Of a stretch of 64,000 bases of DNA, positions 17,244 through 27,008 are shown piece by piece. Made by a program: the position numbers and the translations under genes. Under the pieces are notes generated by a model. The model was not told the origin of the DNA. It did no database searches and saw only the letters and a list, made by a program, of their open reading frames with translations. Where the stretch lies: contig DXHU01000016.1 of NCBI GenBank assembly GCA_019113245.1, positions 1 to 64,000 of the forward strand, read 5' to 3'. Each line of letters starts with the position of its first letter. The stretch's first letter is position 1. Source of the stretch: Candidatus Ornithospirochaeta avicola (lineage in GTDB: Bacteria > Spirochaetota > Spirochaetia > Sphaerochaetales > Sphaerochaetaceae).

Positions 17244-18341
17244 ATGAAAAAGAAATTAAGTTTATTTCTAATCATGCTTTTGGCAGTTACAGGACTTTTC
17301 GCATCCTCCTATGTAACTGTCTCCACAAGCAATATCCGCCTCTTTGATGAATATGGTACAAGCGTGGACATAAACACTGTCACAGATTACACAGGTCTGA
17401 TTATCTTTGCAGACGAAGATGTGACATTCAACTGTCCATTCGGCGATATCCTTTTAAATGAAGGATCTCTTATTACAGTGCTCTCCTGGACACAGGATAA
17501 GGCAGAGCTCTATCTTGTCAACGGAGAAGCAAGAGTAAACCTGATTGGTAAAGCTGATTTAAACATATACACACCTGTAGCTCTTGCTGGAATGTACTCA
17601 AAAGGAGAATACAGGATTGTCTCAACAGAAAGTGAAGAAGCTTTCTTCAACTATTCTGCTGGAAGCGCGCTTTATGTAGACTCCCTTCTTGGAGAGCTGA
17701 AGCAGGTTGACTGGCTTTCAAGTTCAGATATCCTTACAGGACATGATAATGTTATCAGTTTCTCCCAGTATGAAAATGAGGCACGTTACAGCAACAGCTT
17801 CATCTCATCTTATTACGAAAAGAAGAATGCTCCTGTAGAAGTCGAGCCAGAAGAAGCTCCGGCAGAAGAAGAAGCTGAAGAACCTGCAGCTTTAGAAGAG
17901 GAAGAAGTTCCGGCAATCCCGGAAATGACAGCAACTGTTGAAGAAGCTGAAGAACCTGAGGTGCCAGCAGCTCCTGAGATGACAGTTACAGTTGAAGTGC
18001 CTGAGGAGAAGATTCCTGTTCCATCTGCCGCTGTTCTTGAAGCAGTATCATCAGAGCTGATTGTCACACCGGATGCTCCATCTTTCCTTGAGCCGAAGAG
18101 GGAAATGCTTAGAGAAGCTGTGCCTACAGCTCCAAAAATCACATACACAAGCACACTTGAAGGAAGAAAGGATATTCCAGATGCTCCGCTCTTTTTTGCA
18201 GTTGAAGTAACTCCAGGACTTTCACTTTCACCGCTTCCTGTGAAATTCTCTTCCGTTACAGTCACTCCGGAGGGTGGTCTCCTTGCACCGGTTGTGACAG
18301 TTGATGTCGAAAAAAAAACAGATTCAAATTTGACTTATTGA
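17244..18341 (+). CDS. FecR-like secreted protein; N-terminal part of a split gene
   Basis: Signal peptide MKKKLSLFLIMLLAVTGLFA, then a FecR-like domain (about residues 60-150: LNEGSLITVLSWTQDKAELY, LVNGEARVNL, TPVALAGMY), then a Glu/Pro-rich linker with a near-repeat VPAIPEMTATVEE / VPAAPEMTVTVEV (about residues 220-255). It ends only eight codons after a run of nine A (18310-18318). A -1 shift on that run joins it without a gap to the barrel ORF at 18338, giving about 1147 residues with a signal peptide and an outer-membrane C-terminus. I infer that the two ORFs are one gene. ATG 17244 has GAGG upstream and a TGC-TAAACT promoter box at about 17219. Confidence 0.8.
   Translation: MKKKLSLFLIMLLAVTGLFASSYVTVSTSNIRLFDEYGTSVDINTVTDYTGLIIFADEDVTFNCPFGDILLNEGSLITVLSWTQDKAELYLVNGEARVNLIGKADLNIYTPVALAGMYSKGEYRIVSTESEEAFFNYSAGSALYVDSLLGELKQVDWLSSSDILTGHDNVISFSQYENEARYSNSFISSYYEKKNAPVEVEPEEAPAEEEAEEPAALEEEEVPAIPEMTATVEEAEEPEVPAAPEMTVTVEVPEEKIPVPSAAVLEAVSSELIVTPDAPSFLEPKREMLREAVPTAPKITYTSTLEGRKDIPDAPLFFAVEVTPGLSLSPLPVKFSSVTVTPEGGLLAPVVTVDVEKKTDSNLTY
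18310..18318 (+). repeat. A9 homopolymer at the frame break
   Basis: Nine A in the codons GAA AAA AAA ACA. The heptamer A-AAA-AAA is an ideal -1 ribosomal slippery site, and runs this long also cause RNA-polymerase slippage. Ten A, or a -1 shift, restores one continuous reading frame. Confidence 0.75.
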
Positions 18342-20686
18342 TAAAAACCAAATCATATCAGGACGGGAACGAGGGATATAATGAAATATCTCTGGTTCCT
18401 GTTTTTTATGCCGGAAGGTTTTCTCTTGCCCTTTCTCTCAACGCACTGAAAATCACGGAAATCGCATGGAAGGAAAAGACTGTTCAGAACATTCTCTCCT
18501 ATGCTTTCTCCTTTATTGAAGAAATAAAATACACAGATAACAGGAGCTTTGATTTCTTCATCGACAGAAGTTCCACGCTCCGTCAGGACACCTCTGGTCT
18601 GATGAGCATCACAGATCATAAATGGGAAAACATAGAAGAGAAACTTTCGCTAAATTTCGATATACGCACCAAGCGATTCTCTTTGCGGCTCTTTTCCCCT
18701 GATATCTCGTTTGAAGACTACTCTCTTCTCTACGGCGCTGATGTCTCATTCATGCCGCTTAACCCTTTGTCGGTTGGAATAAACATGCTCAGCTATGCTG
18801 ATTTTGAAAAGGAAAGCTATTCATACTATCCATCTCTTTATGCTTCTCTTTCCTTCTATAGGACAGAGGAACTTGATATAGCGCTCAGGGCAGGATACAT
18901 AAGTGCTATTGCTGACGGCATGGACAGCCGTGCAAATTATGCCTACTACATCTCTCTTCCTCTTTCTTACCAACTCAATTTCATGAACATGGGAATGATG
19001 TATAAGAAAGGAGAAGTCAGCTACAACATGTTCAATGAAAGCTACAGCGCAGAGTCAGAGGACGGGTACACCCTTTTCCTCACATCCACTATGAAATCTC
19101 CCCTTTTCGATTTCACATTCTCATCATTCATGGGCTTTAATGAAAATTTCTCACTACTTCCTGAGCAGTCGTTTGTGGATGCATCAATCAGGGCGGCGCT
19201 GGGAAACACATCTTTGAAAATCGGAGTGAAGAAGGATAATCTTTTCTCCTATTCTGAATTCCTGAAATCATCAGATTTCTATATATCCCTAGAGACACAG
19301 AGCGGCTCCCTTCTAACCGAATTCACTCTCAAGATGCTCAAAGGCAGGCCTGCAATAGGATTCATGACAAGACTTGCCTTAATTGATATAGACAATGTGG
19401 TTGAGAATACTAAAAGCAGGTTCTTTGACTTATACATAAACCTAGGGATTACAAGCTTTAAAGACAGTGTATATTTCAACACGACACCGGTTGTGAGAAT
19501 CGGTGGAGAAAACAATTATTTTTCTCTCCGTCTTCCTCTCAAATACAGCATCTCTGACAACGAGTTCTATCTTTATCATGACAAGGGCGACAGCAATTTT
19601 GACATAGTCAAAGACAGCTATGATGACTTTTCTGATATCTTTGACTCTATTTCAGATGTATTTACATTCATTGAAGGGTTCTCTCTTTCAAGTGAGGATG
19701 AAATGACATATATCAGAGCATCAAGGGACGAGAAGACAAACAATGTGTTCTTTGACAACTACTCCTCATACAATTCTCTTTCTCTCAATGCCAGAGTATC
19801 GTTCCAGAACATGTCTCTTTCACTTTTTGTCGATGACCTTGAGAATATCAGGATATTCAATGCTGAAATTGGCTTCTACCCATTCTCAAGCGATGGAAGC
19901 GGAGTAATCCTATCTGCCCCATCATCTCTAACAATCAAGGATGAGAAGAACTACAGTCTGACGACATTTGCAGGCCTTACATACAAGCAGATACTTACAG
20001 AAGAACTTGCTCTCAGCCTGTTTCTTTTTGGAGAACTGCACGTGGACTATGTTGACGGCAAGGCAGAGAACATAAGAATCATATATGATACTGAAAGGGA
20101 AAAGCTCTTTGGCTATCTTGCAGGTAGCGAGATAAACTGGCATAACGAGAATATTGATTTCTCATTCTCTCTTGGCCTGCATGCAGGACGAATAAGGCCA
20201 GCAATCTACAACGCGTTCAGTGCATTGAACCCTGCACTGGGACATGAGAATTCTGTTTTCGATGACACTGAAGGAAACACCTTCTACAGCCAGATAAAGC
20301 TTATCCTTGATTTTGAGAATGTGGACTTCACTCTCAAATACTCGCTTACAGATATAATCTCACTCTTCTCATCCTTCTCTTCTTATGATGAGGACATACT
20401 CTCTCTTTCCCTCTCCTTCACACTGAGAAACGGTATAGGACTCGATTTCTCCATTGCAAGAAAGGGCTTTATCTCAAGTGCGGATGAAATTCTCAATTAC
20501 AGCACATACTTCCTAAGCAGCGATACAATCTATTCTGTATCACTTATCAAGAAATGGGAGAATGTCGAGCTCTCACTTGCTCTTGAAAGCGGAGGAATCT
20601 ACGAAAAAGACGATTCTTATGCTAACATTTATAAACTGAAGGAAGTACAGCCTCTTTTCAGCATAACTACAAGGATGGGATTCTGA
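18338..20686 (+). CDS. Outer-membrane beta-barrel; C-terminal part of a split gene
   Basis: An ORF of 782 codons if started at TTG 18338, but it has no signal peptide and no ribosome-binding site. Its frame stays open back to 18305, across the A9 run, and those codons (NRFKFDLLIKTKSYQDG) already look like a first beta strand. The body shows repeated alternating hydrophobic/polar strands (FSLALSLN, LSLNFDI, FSLRLFS) separated by short Asp/Ser turns and ends in ...SITTRMGF, the aromatic C-terminal residue expected for barrel insertion. I infer it is exported as the C-terminal half of the 17244 product. The stop overlaps the mutL start. No named porin family recognised. Confidence 0.75.
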   Translation: MIKTKSYQDGNEGYNEISLVPVFYAGRFSLALSLNALKITEIAWKEKTVQNILSYAFSFIEEIKYTDNRSFDFFIDRSSTLRQDTSGLMSITDHKWENIEEKLSLNFDIRTKRFSLRLFSPDISFEDYSLLYGADVSFMPLNPLSVGINMLSYADFEKESYSYYPSLYASLSFYRTEELDIALRAGYISAIADGMDSRANYAYYISLPLSYQLNFMNMGMMYKKGEVSYNMFNESYSAESEDGYTLFLTSTMKSPLFDFTFSSFMGFNENFSLLPEQSFVDASIRAALGNTSLKIGVKKDNLFSYSEFLKSSDFYISLETQSGSLLTEFTLKMLKGRPAIGFMTRLALIDIDNVVENTKSRFFDLYINLGITSFKDSVYFNTTPVVRIGGENNYFSLRLPLKYSISDNEFYLYHDKGDSNFDIVKDSYDDFSDIFDSISDVFTFIEGFSLSSEDEMTYIRASRDEKTNNVFFDNYSSYNSLSLNARVSFQNMSLSLFVDDLENIRIFNAEIGFYPFSSDGSGVILSAPSSLTIKDEKNYSLTTFAGLTYKQILTEELALSLFLFGELHVDYVDGKAENIRIIYDTEREKLFGYLAGSEINWHNENIDFSFSLGLHAGRIRPAIYNAFSALNPALGHENSVFDDTEGNTFYSQIKLILDFENVDFTLKYSLTDIISLFSSFSSYDEDILSLSLSFTLRNGIGLDFSIARKGFISSADEILNYSTYFLSSDTIYSVSLIKKWENVELSLALESGGIYEKDDSYANIYKLKEVQPLFSITTRMGF

Positions 20687-22488
20687 TGGGAAAGATAAAC
20701 ATACTGGATTCACTGGTTGCCTCCCGCATAGCAGCAGGAGAAGTTGTTGAGCGTCCGGAGTCAATACTCCGCGAGTTTCTTGACAACGCTCTGGATTCAG
20801 GAGCAGAAAACATCACATGCTCCATTGAAGGAGGAGGAATTGATGAGGTTTCTGTCCAGGATGACGGGGAAGGAATTAAAAAAGCAGACCTTTCTCTTAT
20901 TGCAAACGATCATGCGACAAGCAAGATAAAAACGGGAGATGATCTATACAACATAACAACTCTCGGATTTAGAGGTGAGGCGCTCTACTCCATCAGTGCT
21001 GTAAGCAGGCTTACAATATCATCATTCGACAGCGATGAGGAAAAAGCAAATGAGATTGTAATAGATAACCTTTCACGCTCAGAGATCATGCCATCTGCTC
21101 TTGAAAAAGGGACAAGAGTCAAAAGCGAGGATCTTTTTGCCTACCTTCCCGCGCGAAGGGCTTTTTTGAAGCGTCCTCAGACTGAATCATCATTATGCCA
21201 GAAGACATTTATATCAAAGGCACTGCCTTTCTTCGATAGATCGTTCTGGTTCTATTCAGACGGAGCGCTCAAGGTAAGGTTTGAAAAATGCCAGAGTCTG
21301 AAAGAAAGAATGATGATGCTCTACCGTCCTATGGGAATTGCAGATGCTGATGTTCTGCATCTGAGAACAAAAAGTGATGATTTTACAATTGATATCATAG
21401 CTGGAAACAGCGGAGTAAAAAGAAGCGACAGAAAGGAAATAAGAATATATGTAAACAACCGTCAGGTTGATGAATACTCCCTTCTTCAGGCTGTCATTTA
21501 CGGCTATGGGGAGCTTCTTCCAGGAGGAACATTCCCAGTTGCCGCAGTCTTCATAAATGACAAGGCTGAGCTTGTTGATTTCAATATCCATCCGGCAAAA
21601 AAAGAAGTGAAGATAAGAAACATAGGTGACATACATCACGCAATCGTGCTGCTTATTCAAAACGGCATAGAAAGAAAAATACCAAAAATCAGCCTGAAGG
21701 AGGAACAGAGTCCCCTTCTTTTTGATAATGACAGCTATATCAGAACAGGCTCTGAAAACAAGGACCGCTCTCATTTCTTTGAGCACAGGGAAAACTATAG
21801 AAGCTTCATGCCACATCAGAAAAGCACGAAGATGGAAGAAAAAGCTGCGAGGACAACAGAGCGTCCTGAAGATCCTTCATGGATAGAACAGGCACGGGAA
21901 CTTAAGAAGATAAAGGACGAGAAGAAGGAAAACGAGGAAGAGAATAAAGAAATAGAATTTGAATATATCGGGCAGGCTTTCAATCTCTTTCTTATCTTCA
22001 CATCAGGCGATGAACTTTATTTTCTTGACCAGCATGCAGCACATGAAAGAATACTCTATGAAGAAATCAAAGCAAAAAAGAACATACAGAAACTTCTGAT
22101 TCCTCTTGCCCTGGATCTGGAAAAGGATGCAGAGAGCTTTCTTGAAAAGAACATTGAGATTTACAGCAGCATCGGAATAAAGATTGAAAAAAAGGATGGG
22201 AAGTTTTTTATCACAGAGCTTCCTTCCAGCATGAGATGCACGGAAGACAGGATTGTATCATATATTGAGAGCACAGTTGCGGATGAAAAGAAAATAGAGG
22301 CAGATATTTTTGCAATTGTTGCATGCAAGGCCGCCATAAAGCAGGGAGATGAAATTGACCGTTACACAGCTGAGTCTCTGATTGAGAAGACTCTGCTCCT
22401 TGATTCTCCATCATGCCCTCATGGAAGGACATTCCTTGCAAAGATATCTGATGATGAGCTAAAGCGTCTGGTCGGGCGAACGAAATAA
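20686..22488 (+). CDS. mutL: DNA mismatch repair protein MutL
   Basis: A 600-residue GHKL ATPase. N-terminal motifs: IAAGEVVERPESILREFLDN, DDGEGI and GFRGEALYSI. After a charged linker (about residues 350-430) the C-terminal dimerisation domain carries DQHAAHERILYEE, which fits the endonuclease motif DQHA-x2-E-x4-E, plus SCPHGRT and ACKAAIKQGD, so this MutL is probably a nicking endonuclease as in bacteria without MutH. ATG 20686 overlaps the upstream stop by one base. The 3' end overlaps the convergent lipoprotein gene by 30 bp. The mismatch-repair state would influence the homopolymer tracts in this window. Confidence 0.96.
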   Translation: MGKINILDSLVASRIAAGEVVERPESILREFLDNALDSGAENITCSIEGGGIDEVSVQDDGEGIKKADLSLIANDHATSKIKTGDDLYNITTLGFRGEALYSISAVSRLTISSFDSDEEKANEIVIDNLSRSEIMPSALEKGTRVKSEDLFAYLPARRAFLKRPQTESSLCQKTFISKALPFFDRSFWFYSDGALKVRFEKCQSLKERMMMLYRPMGIADADVLHLRTKSDDFTIDIIAGNSGVKRSDRKEIRIYVNNRQVDEYSLLQAVIYGYGELLPGGTFPVAAVFINDKAELVDFNIHPAKKEVKIRNIGDIHHAIVLLIQNGIERKIPKISLKEEQSPLLFDNDSYIRTGSENKDRSHFFEHRENYRSFMPHQKSTKMEEKAARTTERPEDPSWIEQARELKKIKDEKKENEEENKEIEFEYIGQAFNLFLIFTSGDELYFLDQHAAHERILYEEIKAKKNIQKLLIPLALDLEKDAESFLEKNIEIYSSIGIKIEKKDGKFFITELPSSMRCTEDRIVSYIESTVADEKKIEADIFAIVACKAAIKQGDEIDRYTAESLIEKTLLLDSPSCPHGRTFLAKISDDELKRLVGRTK

Positions 22489-22809
22489 GTATTCTCCGCA
22501 GCTTTCAACTCCATCTGATGATATTATTTCCCATTTGTACGTGCCGTCAAGCAGGACTGCGCCTTCAGTAATTCTTATCTGGGCTGAAAAGAAATCTTCT
22601 CCCTCATTTTCGAGCATTCCAGACCATGAAAGGATTCCTGATGGGGATGTGAGGGTAAAAGAATAATCCTCACTTCCGCTTATCATGAAGGAAATGAGGT
22701 ATACCCCGTCTGCAGTCTTCTCAAGATTCCTCATCAGGGCTGTATACTCTTTGCCCTGACAGGAAACCAGCAAAATGGAAAGAAACAGAGCAATCAGAGT
22801 TTTCCGCAT
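22459..22809 (-). CDS. Small lipoprotein, unknown
   Basis: A 116-residue protein with lipobox ...LSILLVSC (Cys17). The mature domain (YLISFMISGSEDYSFTLTSP ... GTYKWEIISSDG) looks like a single small beta-sandwich, possibly Ig-like. No family recognised. Its start lies within the end of the acyltransferase gene, indicating coupling; its 3' end overlaps mutL on the other strand. Confidence 0.65.
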   Translation of the reverse strand: MRKTLIALFLSILLVSCQGKEYTALMRNLEKTADGVYLISFMISGSEDYSFTLTSPSGILSWSGMLENEGEDFFSAQIRITEGAVLLDGTYKWEIISSDGVESCGEYLFRSPDQTL

Positions 22810-23924
22810 TGTTCGAGATAGCTCTTTACAGGATTTGCATACCCTCTGATGACTTCCATCTTGACTTCCTCTGTAAGGTGGGAAAGTCTGTTGATGAAGC
22901 TTGCTCTGTCAAAATCAGAATAATTTGACTTGAACTCATTTTTTCCTGAAAGTATGTCGTATGCGATATAGTTCGTGCTGAAGAGTCTGTATGAAAGATG
23001 AATCTGTCTGTCAATTTCCTTAGCAACTTCTTCAGGATTCTCATAATCCCCTTCAAGAGCCTGGCCGAATGATACATGCACTCTGCCCTTGTAGCCCTTG
23101 ATTCCCCTCATCATTGATATCGTATCCTCATACTTTTTCTTCTCGTGCGCACCGTTCTTCCTTATTGCAACTTCCTCACGCGCCATGTTTATGTCGTTCG
23201 GGTTGTACTCATAGGAGATGCTTACAGGAACGATACGCACACTTTTGATCAGATCAGCAAAAGAAATACCATCTTTCTTCTTTGAAAGAAACAGCATCTT
23301 GATTATTGCAGGATGTGTAATATCAAGCCCGTCCTTGCTTCTCCCGCTCTTCTGGGCAATCCAGATTGAGCAGTTGTCAAGGGTAACGGTGTCTACCAGA
23401 TATTCGCTTAGCCTGATGGACTCAAGATATTTTTCTCTCATCGGTAGGTCTCTTTTCACTATCACACCACCATTGAGACGGAAAAGATCCTCTACAAACT
23501 GAGATGAAATAAGATTGTCTCCAAATGCCATCTGGCACAGAGGTTTCTTGCTGAGCATCAGAGCATAGTCAGTAAGAGCGCAGTCAAGGACTATATCACG
23601 ATGCGTTGAGATAAAAAGATAACCTTTATCATTATCCAGATTCTCAGTTCCACTGAAAGAGAATTCCTTGACTGTCTTTTCCACTATCGCAGGAATCAGG
23701 ACACCTGCTGTAATCACATTCTGGAAATCAGAATAGTTCTGTATCCTGTCCTTCGTGCTGTAGATGAAAGATGTAAAGAGATCCTTTCTTGGATCATCAT
23801 CAAGAAGAAGATTCCCGACAAATGCTGATAGCATGTCTGTCTTTGAAAGGAAACGCGCAAAGCTCTCTTTGAAATCCACACCCTTATATGGCTCTATATC
23901 CCTGTATTTACTGCTGTCAAACAT
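22794..23924 (-). CDS. Acyltransferase (PlsB/PlsC-like)
   Basis: A 376-residue protein with the acyltransferase block STHRDIVLDCAL (about residue 106) standing for the usual NHxxxxD motif, and later a GGVIVKRD segment and a KSGRSKDG stretch that match the glycerol-phosphate-binding and arginine regions of this superfamily. It would transfer an acyl chain to glycerol-3-phosphate or a related acceptor at the inner face of the membrane. The exact acceptor is unknown. It lies 4 bp downstream of the DHOD-like gene and overlaps the lipoprotein gene. Confidence 0.75.
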   Translation of the reverse strand: MFDSSKYRDIEPYKGVDFKESFARFLSKTDMLSAFVGNLLLDDDPRKDLFTSFIYSTKDRIQNYSDFQNVITAGVLIPAIVEKTVKEFSFSGTENLDNDKGYLFISTHRDIVLDCALTDYALMLSKKPLCQMAFGDNLISSQFVEDLFRLNGGVIVKRDLPMREKYLESIRLSEYLVDTVTLDNCSIWIAQKSGRSKDGLDITHPAIIKMLFLSKKKDGISFADLIKSVRIVPVSISYEYNPNDINMAREEVAIRKNGAHEKKKYEDTISMMRGIKGYKGRVHVSFGQALEGDYENPEEVAKEIDRQIHLSYRLFSTNYIAYDILSGKNEFKSNYSDFDRASFINRLSHLTEEVKMEVIRGYANPVKSYLEQCGKL

Positions 23925-23928
23925 ATTC

Positions 23929-24903
23929 CTACCTTATGGTCTTTAGGAACTGGACTCTCTCCCAGTTATAGCCCTCAGCATGATTTTCCTGGGCCAGAAG
24001 ACCAGTGAACTCTGAAATATTAGCATATCCCTTCTCTTTCATAAAGCTCTTTATGCCTTCATTGATGCGTGTAATGGAAGCAAATCCTTCTTTTATGATC
24101 ACTGAGCAGATTTCAACAGCCTTTGCCCCTGCAAGTAGCATCTTGACTGCAGTATCTGCATCATGTATTCCAGTGTTTGCCGCAAAATCCAGAGACACTT
24201 CAGCGCTCATCAGTGCAATCCATCGAAGTGCATTTGAATACTCATTGTCTTCAGAAAGATTATTCTGAGCTCTAAAAGAAAGAGTATCAAGATCTATATC
24301 AGGACGGAAGGCCCTGTTGAAGAACACGAGAGAATCAATTGAAAGCTCATCAAGACGCCTTGTTATGTATGACAGTGATGAGTAATTAGATGACAGCTTG
24401 ATGGAAAGAGGACAAGATATGCTCTTTCTCGCCTTCTCAGCAAAGGAGAACAATGCCTTGTCCACTTTCTCTCCGCTTATGCTGCTGTCGCTTGCAACAG
24501 GGAAATAATTGAGCTCGATGGCATCTGCACCGCTTGCAATAAAGCGCTCAGCATATTCAATCCAGCTGTCCATCCTGCTGCAGTTGATTGAAGCAATTAC
24601 AGGGATATCAAGTGCGTTCTTGGCATCCTTTATGAGCTTTGCATACTTTTCGATGTAGTAATCCTTCGTTAAAGATGTGAAATACTCATAATTGTCATTA
24701 TGGTCAAGTGTATCCAGAGCTGAAGCATCACGCTCTGCATCCTTTTCAATCTGCTCTTCAAAAATGCTTTTGAGCACAACAGCGCCCGCTCCGTAATCCT
24801 GGCATTTTTTCAGGTTCTCTATGCTTGCCGTAAGCGGCGATGAAGAGACAATCAAAGGACTTTTCAGTTCCAGTGCCATGTATTTTGTATCCAGCTCTGA
24901 CAT
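23929..24903 (-). CDS. Dihydroorotate dehydrogenase-like protein
   Basis: A 324-residue TIM-barrel flavoprotein of the DHOD-like group. Residues LKSPLIVSSSPLTAS at the start, IPVIASINCS in the middle and AANTGIHDADTAVKMLLAGA near the end are the FMN-contacting regions. The usual catalytic environment (Asn-Ser-Cys) is only partly kept (INCSRMDSW), so pyrimidine synthesis is not certain; this branch is often found apart from pyr genes. ATG 24903 is chosen because GGGAGG stands 8 bases before it; the upstream extension to 24936 lies within serC. The gene overlaps no conserved partner besides serC. Confidence 0.8.
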   Translation of the reverse strand: MSELDTKYMALELKSPLIVSSSPLTASIENLKKCQDYGAGAVVLKSIFEEQIEKDAERDASALDTLDHNDNYEYFTSLTKDYYIEKYAKLIKDAKNALDIPVIASINCSRMDSWIEYAERFIASGADAIELNYFPVASDSSISGEKVDKALFSFAEKARKSISCPLSIKLSSNYSSLSYITRRLDELSIDSLVFFNRAFRPDIDLDTLSFRAQNNLSEDNEYSNALRWIALMSAEVSLDFAANTGIHDADTAVKMLLAGAKAVEICSVIIKEGFASITRINEGIKSFMKEKGYANISEFTGLLAQENHAEGYNWERVQFLKTIR

Positions 24904-24916
24904 GCAAACCCTCCCT

Positions 24917-25993
24917 TTATCCGTTCTTTCTCTCAAATTCCTTCATGAATGCAGCAAGTGCTTCAACATCTTCCATCGGACATGCATTGTATAAACTTGC
25001 CCTCAGGCCTCCTACACTTCTGTGGCCCTTAAGACCAAGCATTCCTTCCTTCTTGCTCTCTTCAATAAAGCGGGCTTCAAGCTCCTCAGAAGGAAGACGG
25101 AATACAATGTTCATCCTGCTCCTGCTCTCTTTCTCAACAGGGCTTGTGAAGAAATCAGAAGAGTCGATGATTGAATAAATTAAAGATGACTTTGCTTCTG
25201 CCCTTTCATCCATCTTCTTGACTCCGCCCATTTTCTCGACCCAGTCAAGAACAAGCTTCACGGCCCAGATTGAGAATACTGGCGGTGTGTTATACAGCCC
25301 TTTTTCCTTGCTGTGAAGAGCATAGTCCATATATGCTGTTAGGTTTTCATTGCGCTTTTCAAGCATATCTTTTTTCATGATTATGAACGTTGCTCCTGCC
25401 GGTCCCATGTTCTTCTGGACTCCGCCGTAGATCATGGCAAAACGGGATACATCAACAGGGCGTGAGAGAATATCTGATGACATGTCAGCAATAAGAGGGA
25501 TACTGACTGAAGGGAAATTTCTCCACTCTATTCCCCCTATTGTCTCATTTGCACAGAGATATAGGTACGAGCTGTCTGGAGAGACCTTGAGTTCTTCTGG
25601 CTTTGGAATCCTGGTGTAATTTATGTCCTTGCCGTCCCATGCAATCTCAACATCTCCTATCTTCTCTGCATCCTTTTCTGCTTTGTTTGACCAGCTTCCG
25701 GTCTTTACATAGCTGGCTTTCTTTCCCTTGATGAGGAAGTTCTGCGGAATCATTGTGAACTGAAGCGTGGCACCTCCGCCAAGGAAATAAACATCATAGT
25801 CATCCGGAATATCCAGCAGGCGGCGGAATGTGGAGAGAGCTTCATCATACATTTTCTCGAACATGCCGCCCCTGTGGCTTGCCTCTATCATGGAAAGCCC
25901 TTCTCCCTCATAATCTACAATCTGGTCCCTTATTTTCTCCAGCACTTCAAGAGGAAGCACTGACGGTCCTGCAAAAAAGTTCTTCTTTCTCAT
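24917..25993 (-). CDS. serC: Phosphoserine aminotransferase
   Basis: A 358-residue PLP enzyme converting 3-phosphohydroxypyruvate and glutamate to phosphoserine. Clear features: NFFAGPSVLPLEVLE at the start, EASHRGGMFE, FLGGGATLQF and YGGVQKNMGPAG, where the Lys binds PLP, and GHRSVGGLRASLYNA near the end. It overlaps serA by 4 bases in the order serA-serC, making the first two steps of serine synthesis. No serB was seen in the window. Confidence 0.96.
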   Translation of the reverse strand: MRKKNFFAGPSVLPLEVLEKIRDQIVDYEGEGLSMIEASHRGGMFEKMYDEALSTFRRLLDIPDDYDVYFLGGGATLQFTMIPQNFLIKGKKASYVKTGSWSNKAEKDAEKIGDVEIAWDGKDINYTRIPKPEELKVSPDSSYLYLCANETIGGIEWRNFPSVSIPLIADMSSDILSRPVDVSRFAMIYGGVQKNMGPAGATFIIMKKDMLEKRNENLTAYMDYALHSKEKGLYNTPPVFSIWAVKLVLDWVEKMGGVKKMDERAEAKSSLIYSIIDSSDFFTSPVEKESRSRMNIVFRLPSEELEARFIEESKKEGMLGLKGHRSVGGLRASLYNACPMEDVEALAAFMKEFERKNG

Positions 25994-26877
25994 TTCAATA
26001 CTCCTAGTGAAACATATTTATCTATTGTCTGGATGACCTCTTCTCCGATTCTGAGAAGATTCTCATTGCTGTTAGCTCCTACATGAGGAGTAAGAGTGAT
26101 ATTTTCACATGACAAAAGAGGGCTTGCCATATCAAGCGGCTCTGCTGAATATACATCAGCACAGTACCATGAGACCTTCCCTTCCTTGAGAGCAGCAGCC
26201 ATATCCTCATCACTTACACATTTTCCACGCCCTGTGTTTATGATGACAGGTGCCTTCTCCATCTTGTCAAACAGATTCTTTGAGAACATTTCCTTTGTCT
26301 CATCAGTAAGCGGAAGATGTATGGAAATATAATCGGCATATCTTACAGCATCTGCTGCACTTTCCTTCATCTCAGCAAGATCGCTTTCTTTCACGTATTT
26401 ATCATAGGAGACGACATTCATGCCGAATGCGCGGGCCCGCTTTGCAACTTCTTTTGCAATGTTTCCCATACCCATGAGAGCAAGAGTCTTGCCATAAAGC
26501 TCAGTTCGCTTTGTCTTCTTCTGCCACTCTCCGGCCTTTGTGGTCGTATCATAGAAAACAATATGGTTTGGAACACTGAGCATCAGCGAAAAAGCAAGCT
26601 CCGCAACTGCTATTGCGCTTGAATGTGGAGTATTGGTTGCAACAATCTGCTTTTCCTTTGCATAAGGAATGTCAATATTGTCCATACCTACCCCGCCACG
26701 TATTATCAGCTTGAGATTCTTTGCACTGTCGAGATAAGCCTTATCAGCCTTTGTCTTGCTTCTGATCAGGACGACATCAGCTTCGCTGAGTCTTTCCTTG
26801 TCTTCGGTCACTTCCCCGAACCTGCTGAGTTTCTCCGGAAGTGATTTGTCAAATGCATCGGAAATAAGAATCAACAT
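25990..26877 (-). CDS. serA: D-3-phosphoglycerate dehydrogenase, short form
   Basis: A 295-residue NAD-dependent 2-hydroxyacid dehydrogenase. The nucleotide-binding site is GMGNIAKEVAKRARAFGM; catalytic Arg, Glu and His lie in NTGRG, the DVYSAEP region and TPHVGANS. It lacks the C-terminal ACT regulatory domain, so serine feedback through that domain is absent. Start ATG 26877 has AAGGAGG upstream; the in-frame extension to 26937 has no support. Its neighbour serC supports phosphoglycerate as substrate. Confidence 0.93.
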   Translation of the reverse strand: MLILISDAFDKSLPEKLSRFGEVTEDKERLSEADVVLIRSKTKADKAYLDSAKNLKLIIRGGVGMDNIDIPYAKEKQIVATNTPHSSAIAVAELAFSLMLSVPNHIVFYDTTTKAGEWQKKTKRTELYGKTLALMGMGNIAKEVAKRARAFGMNVVSYDKYVKESDLAEMKESAADAVRYADYISIHLPLTDETKEMFSKNLFDKMEKAPVIINTGRGKCVSDEDMAAALKEGKVSWYCADVYSAEPLDMASPLLSCENITLTPHVGANSNENLLRIGEEVIQTIDKYVSLGVLK

Positions 26878-26977
26878 ACACAATCCTCCTTCTTCTTGAT
26901 TCAATCTAATTGTCTCACGAGGATTGCCATATGTCAAAAAAAGTTGAAAATTAATTGTTTTATCATTGCATTGGACG

Positions 26978-27002
26978 AAAAAAAAACACCTCTTTCGAGG
27001 TG
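26978..27002 (-). terminator. Terminator of rpsU
   Basis: On the minus strand, cacctc-gaaa-gaggtg followed by nine T: a typical intrinsic terminator ending the rpsU transcript before serA. Confidence 0.9.
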
Positions 27003-27008
27003 CATGGA

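Noticed and set aside
18338-20686. Treating the barrel ORF as an independent gene starting at TTG 18338
   Set aside because: No signal peptide, no ribosome-binding site, and the frame is open upstream through the A9 run into sequence that already looks like the barrel; the joined-gene reading explains more.
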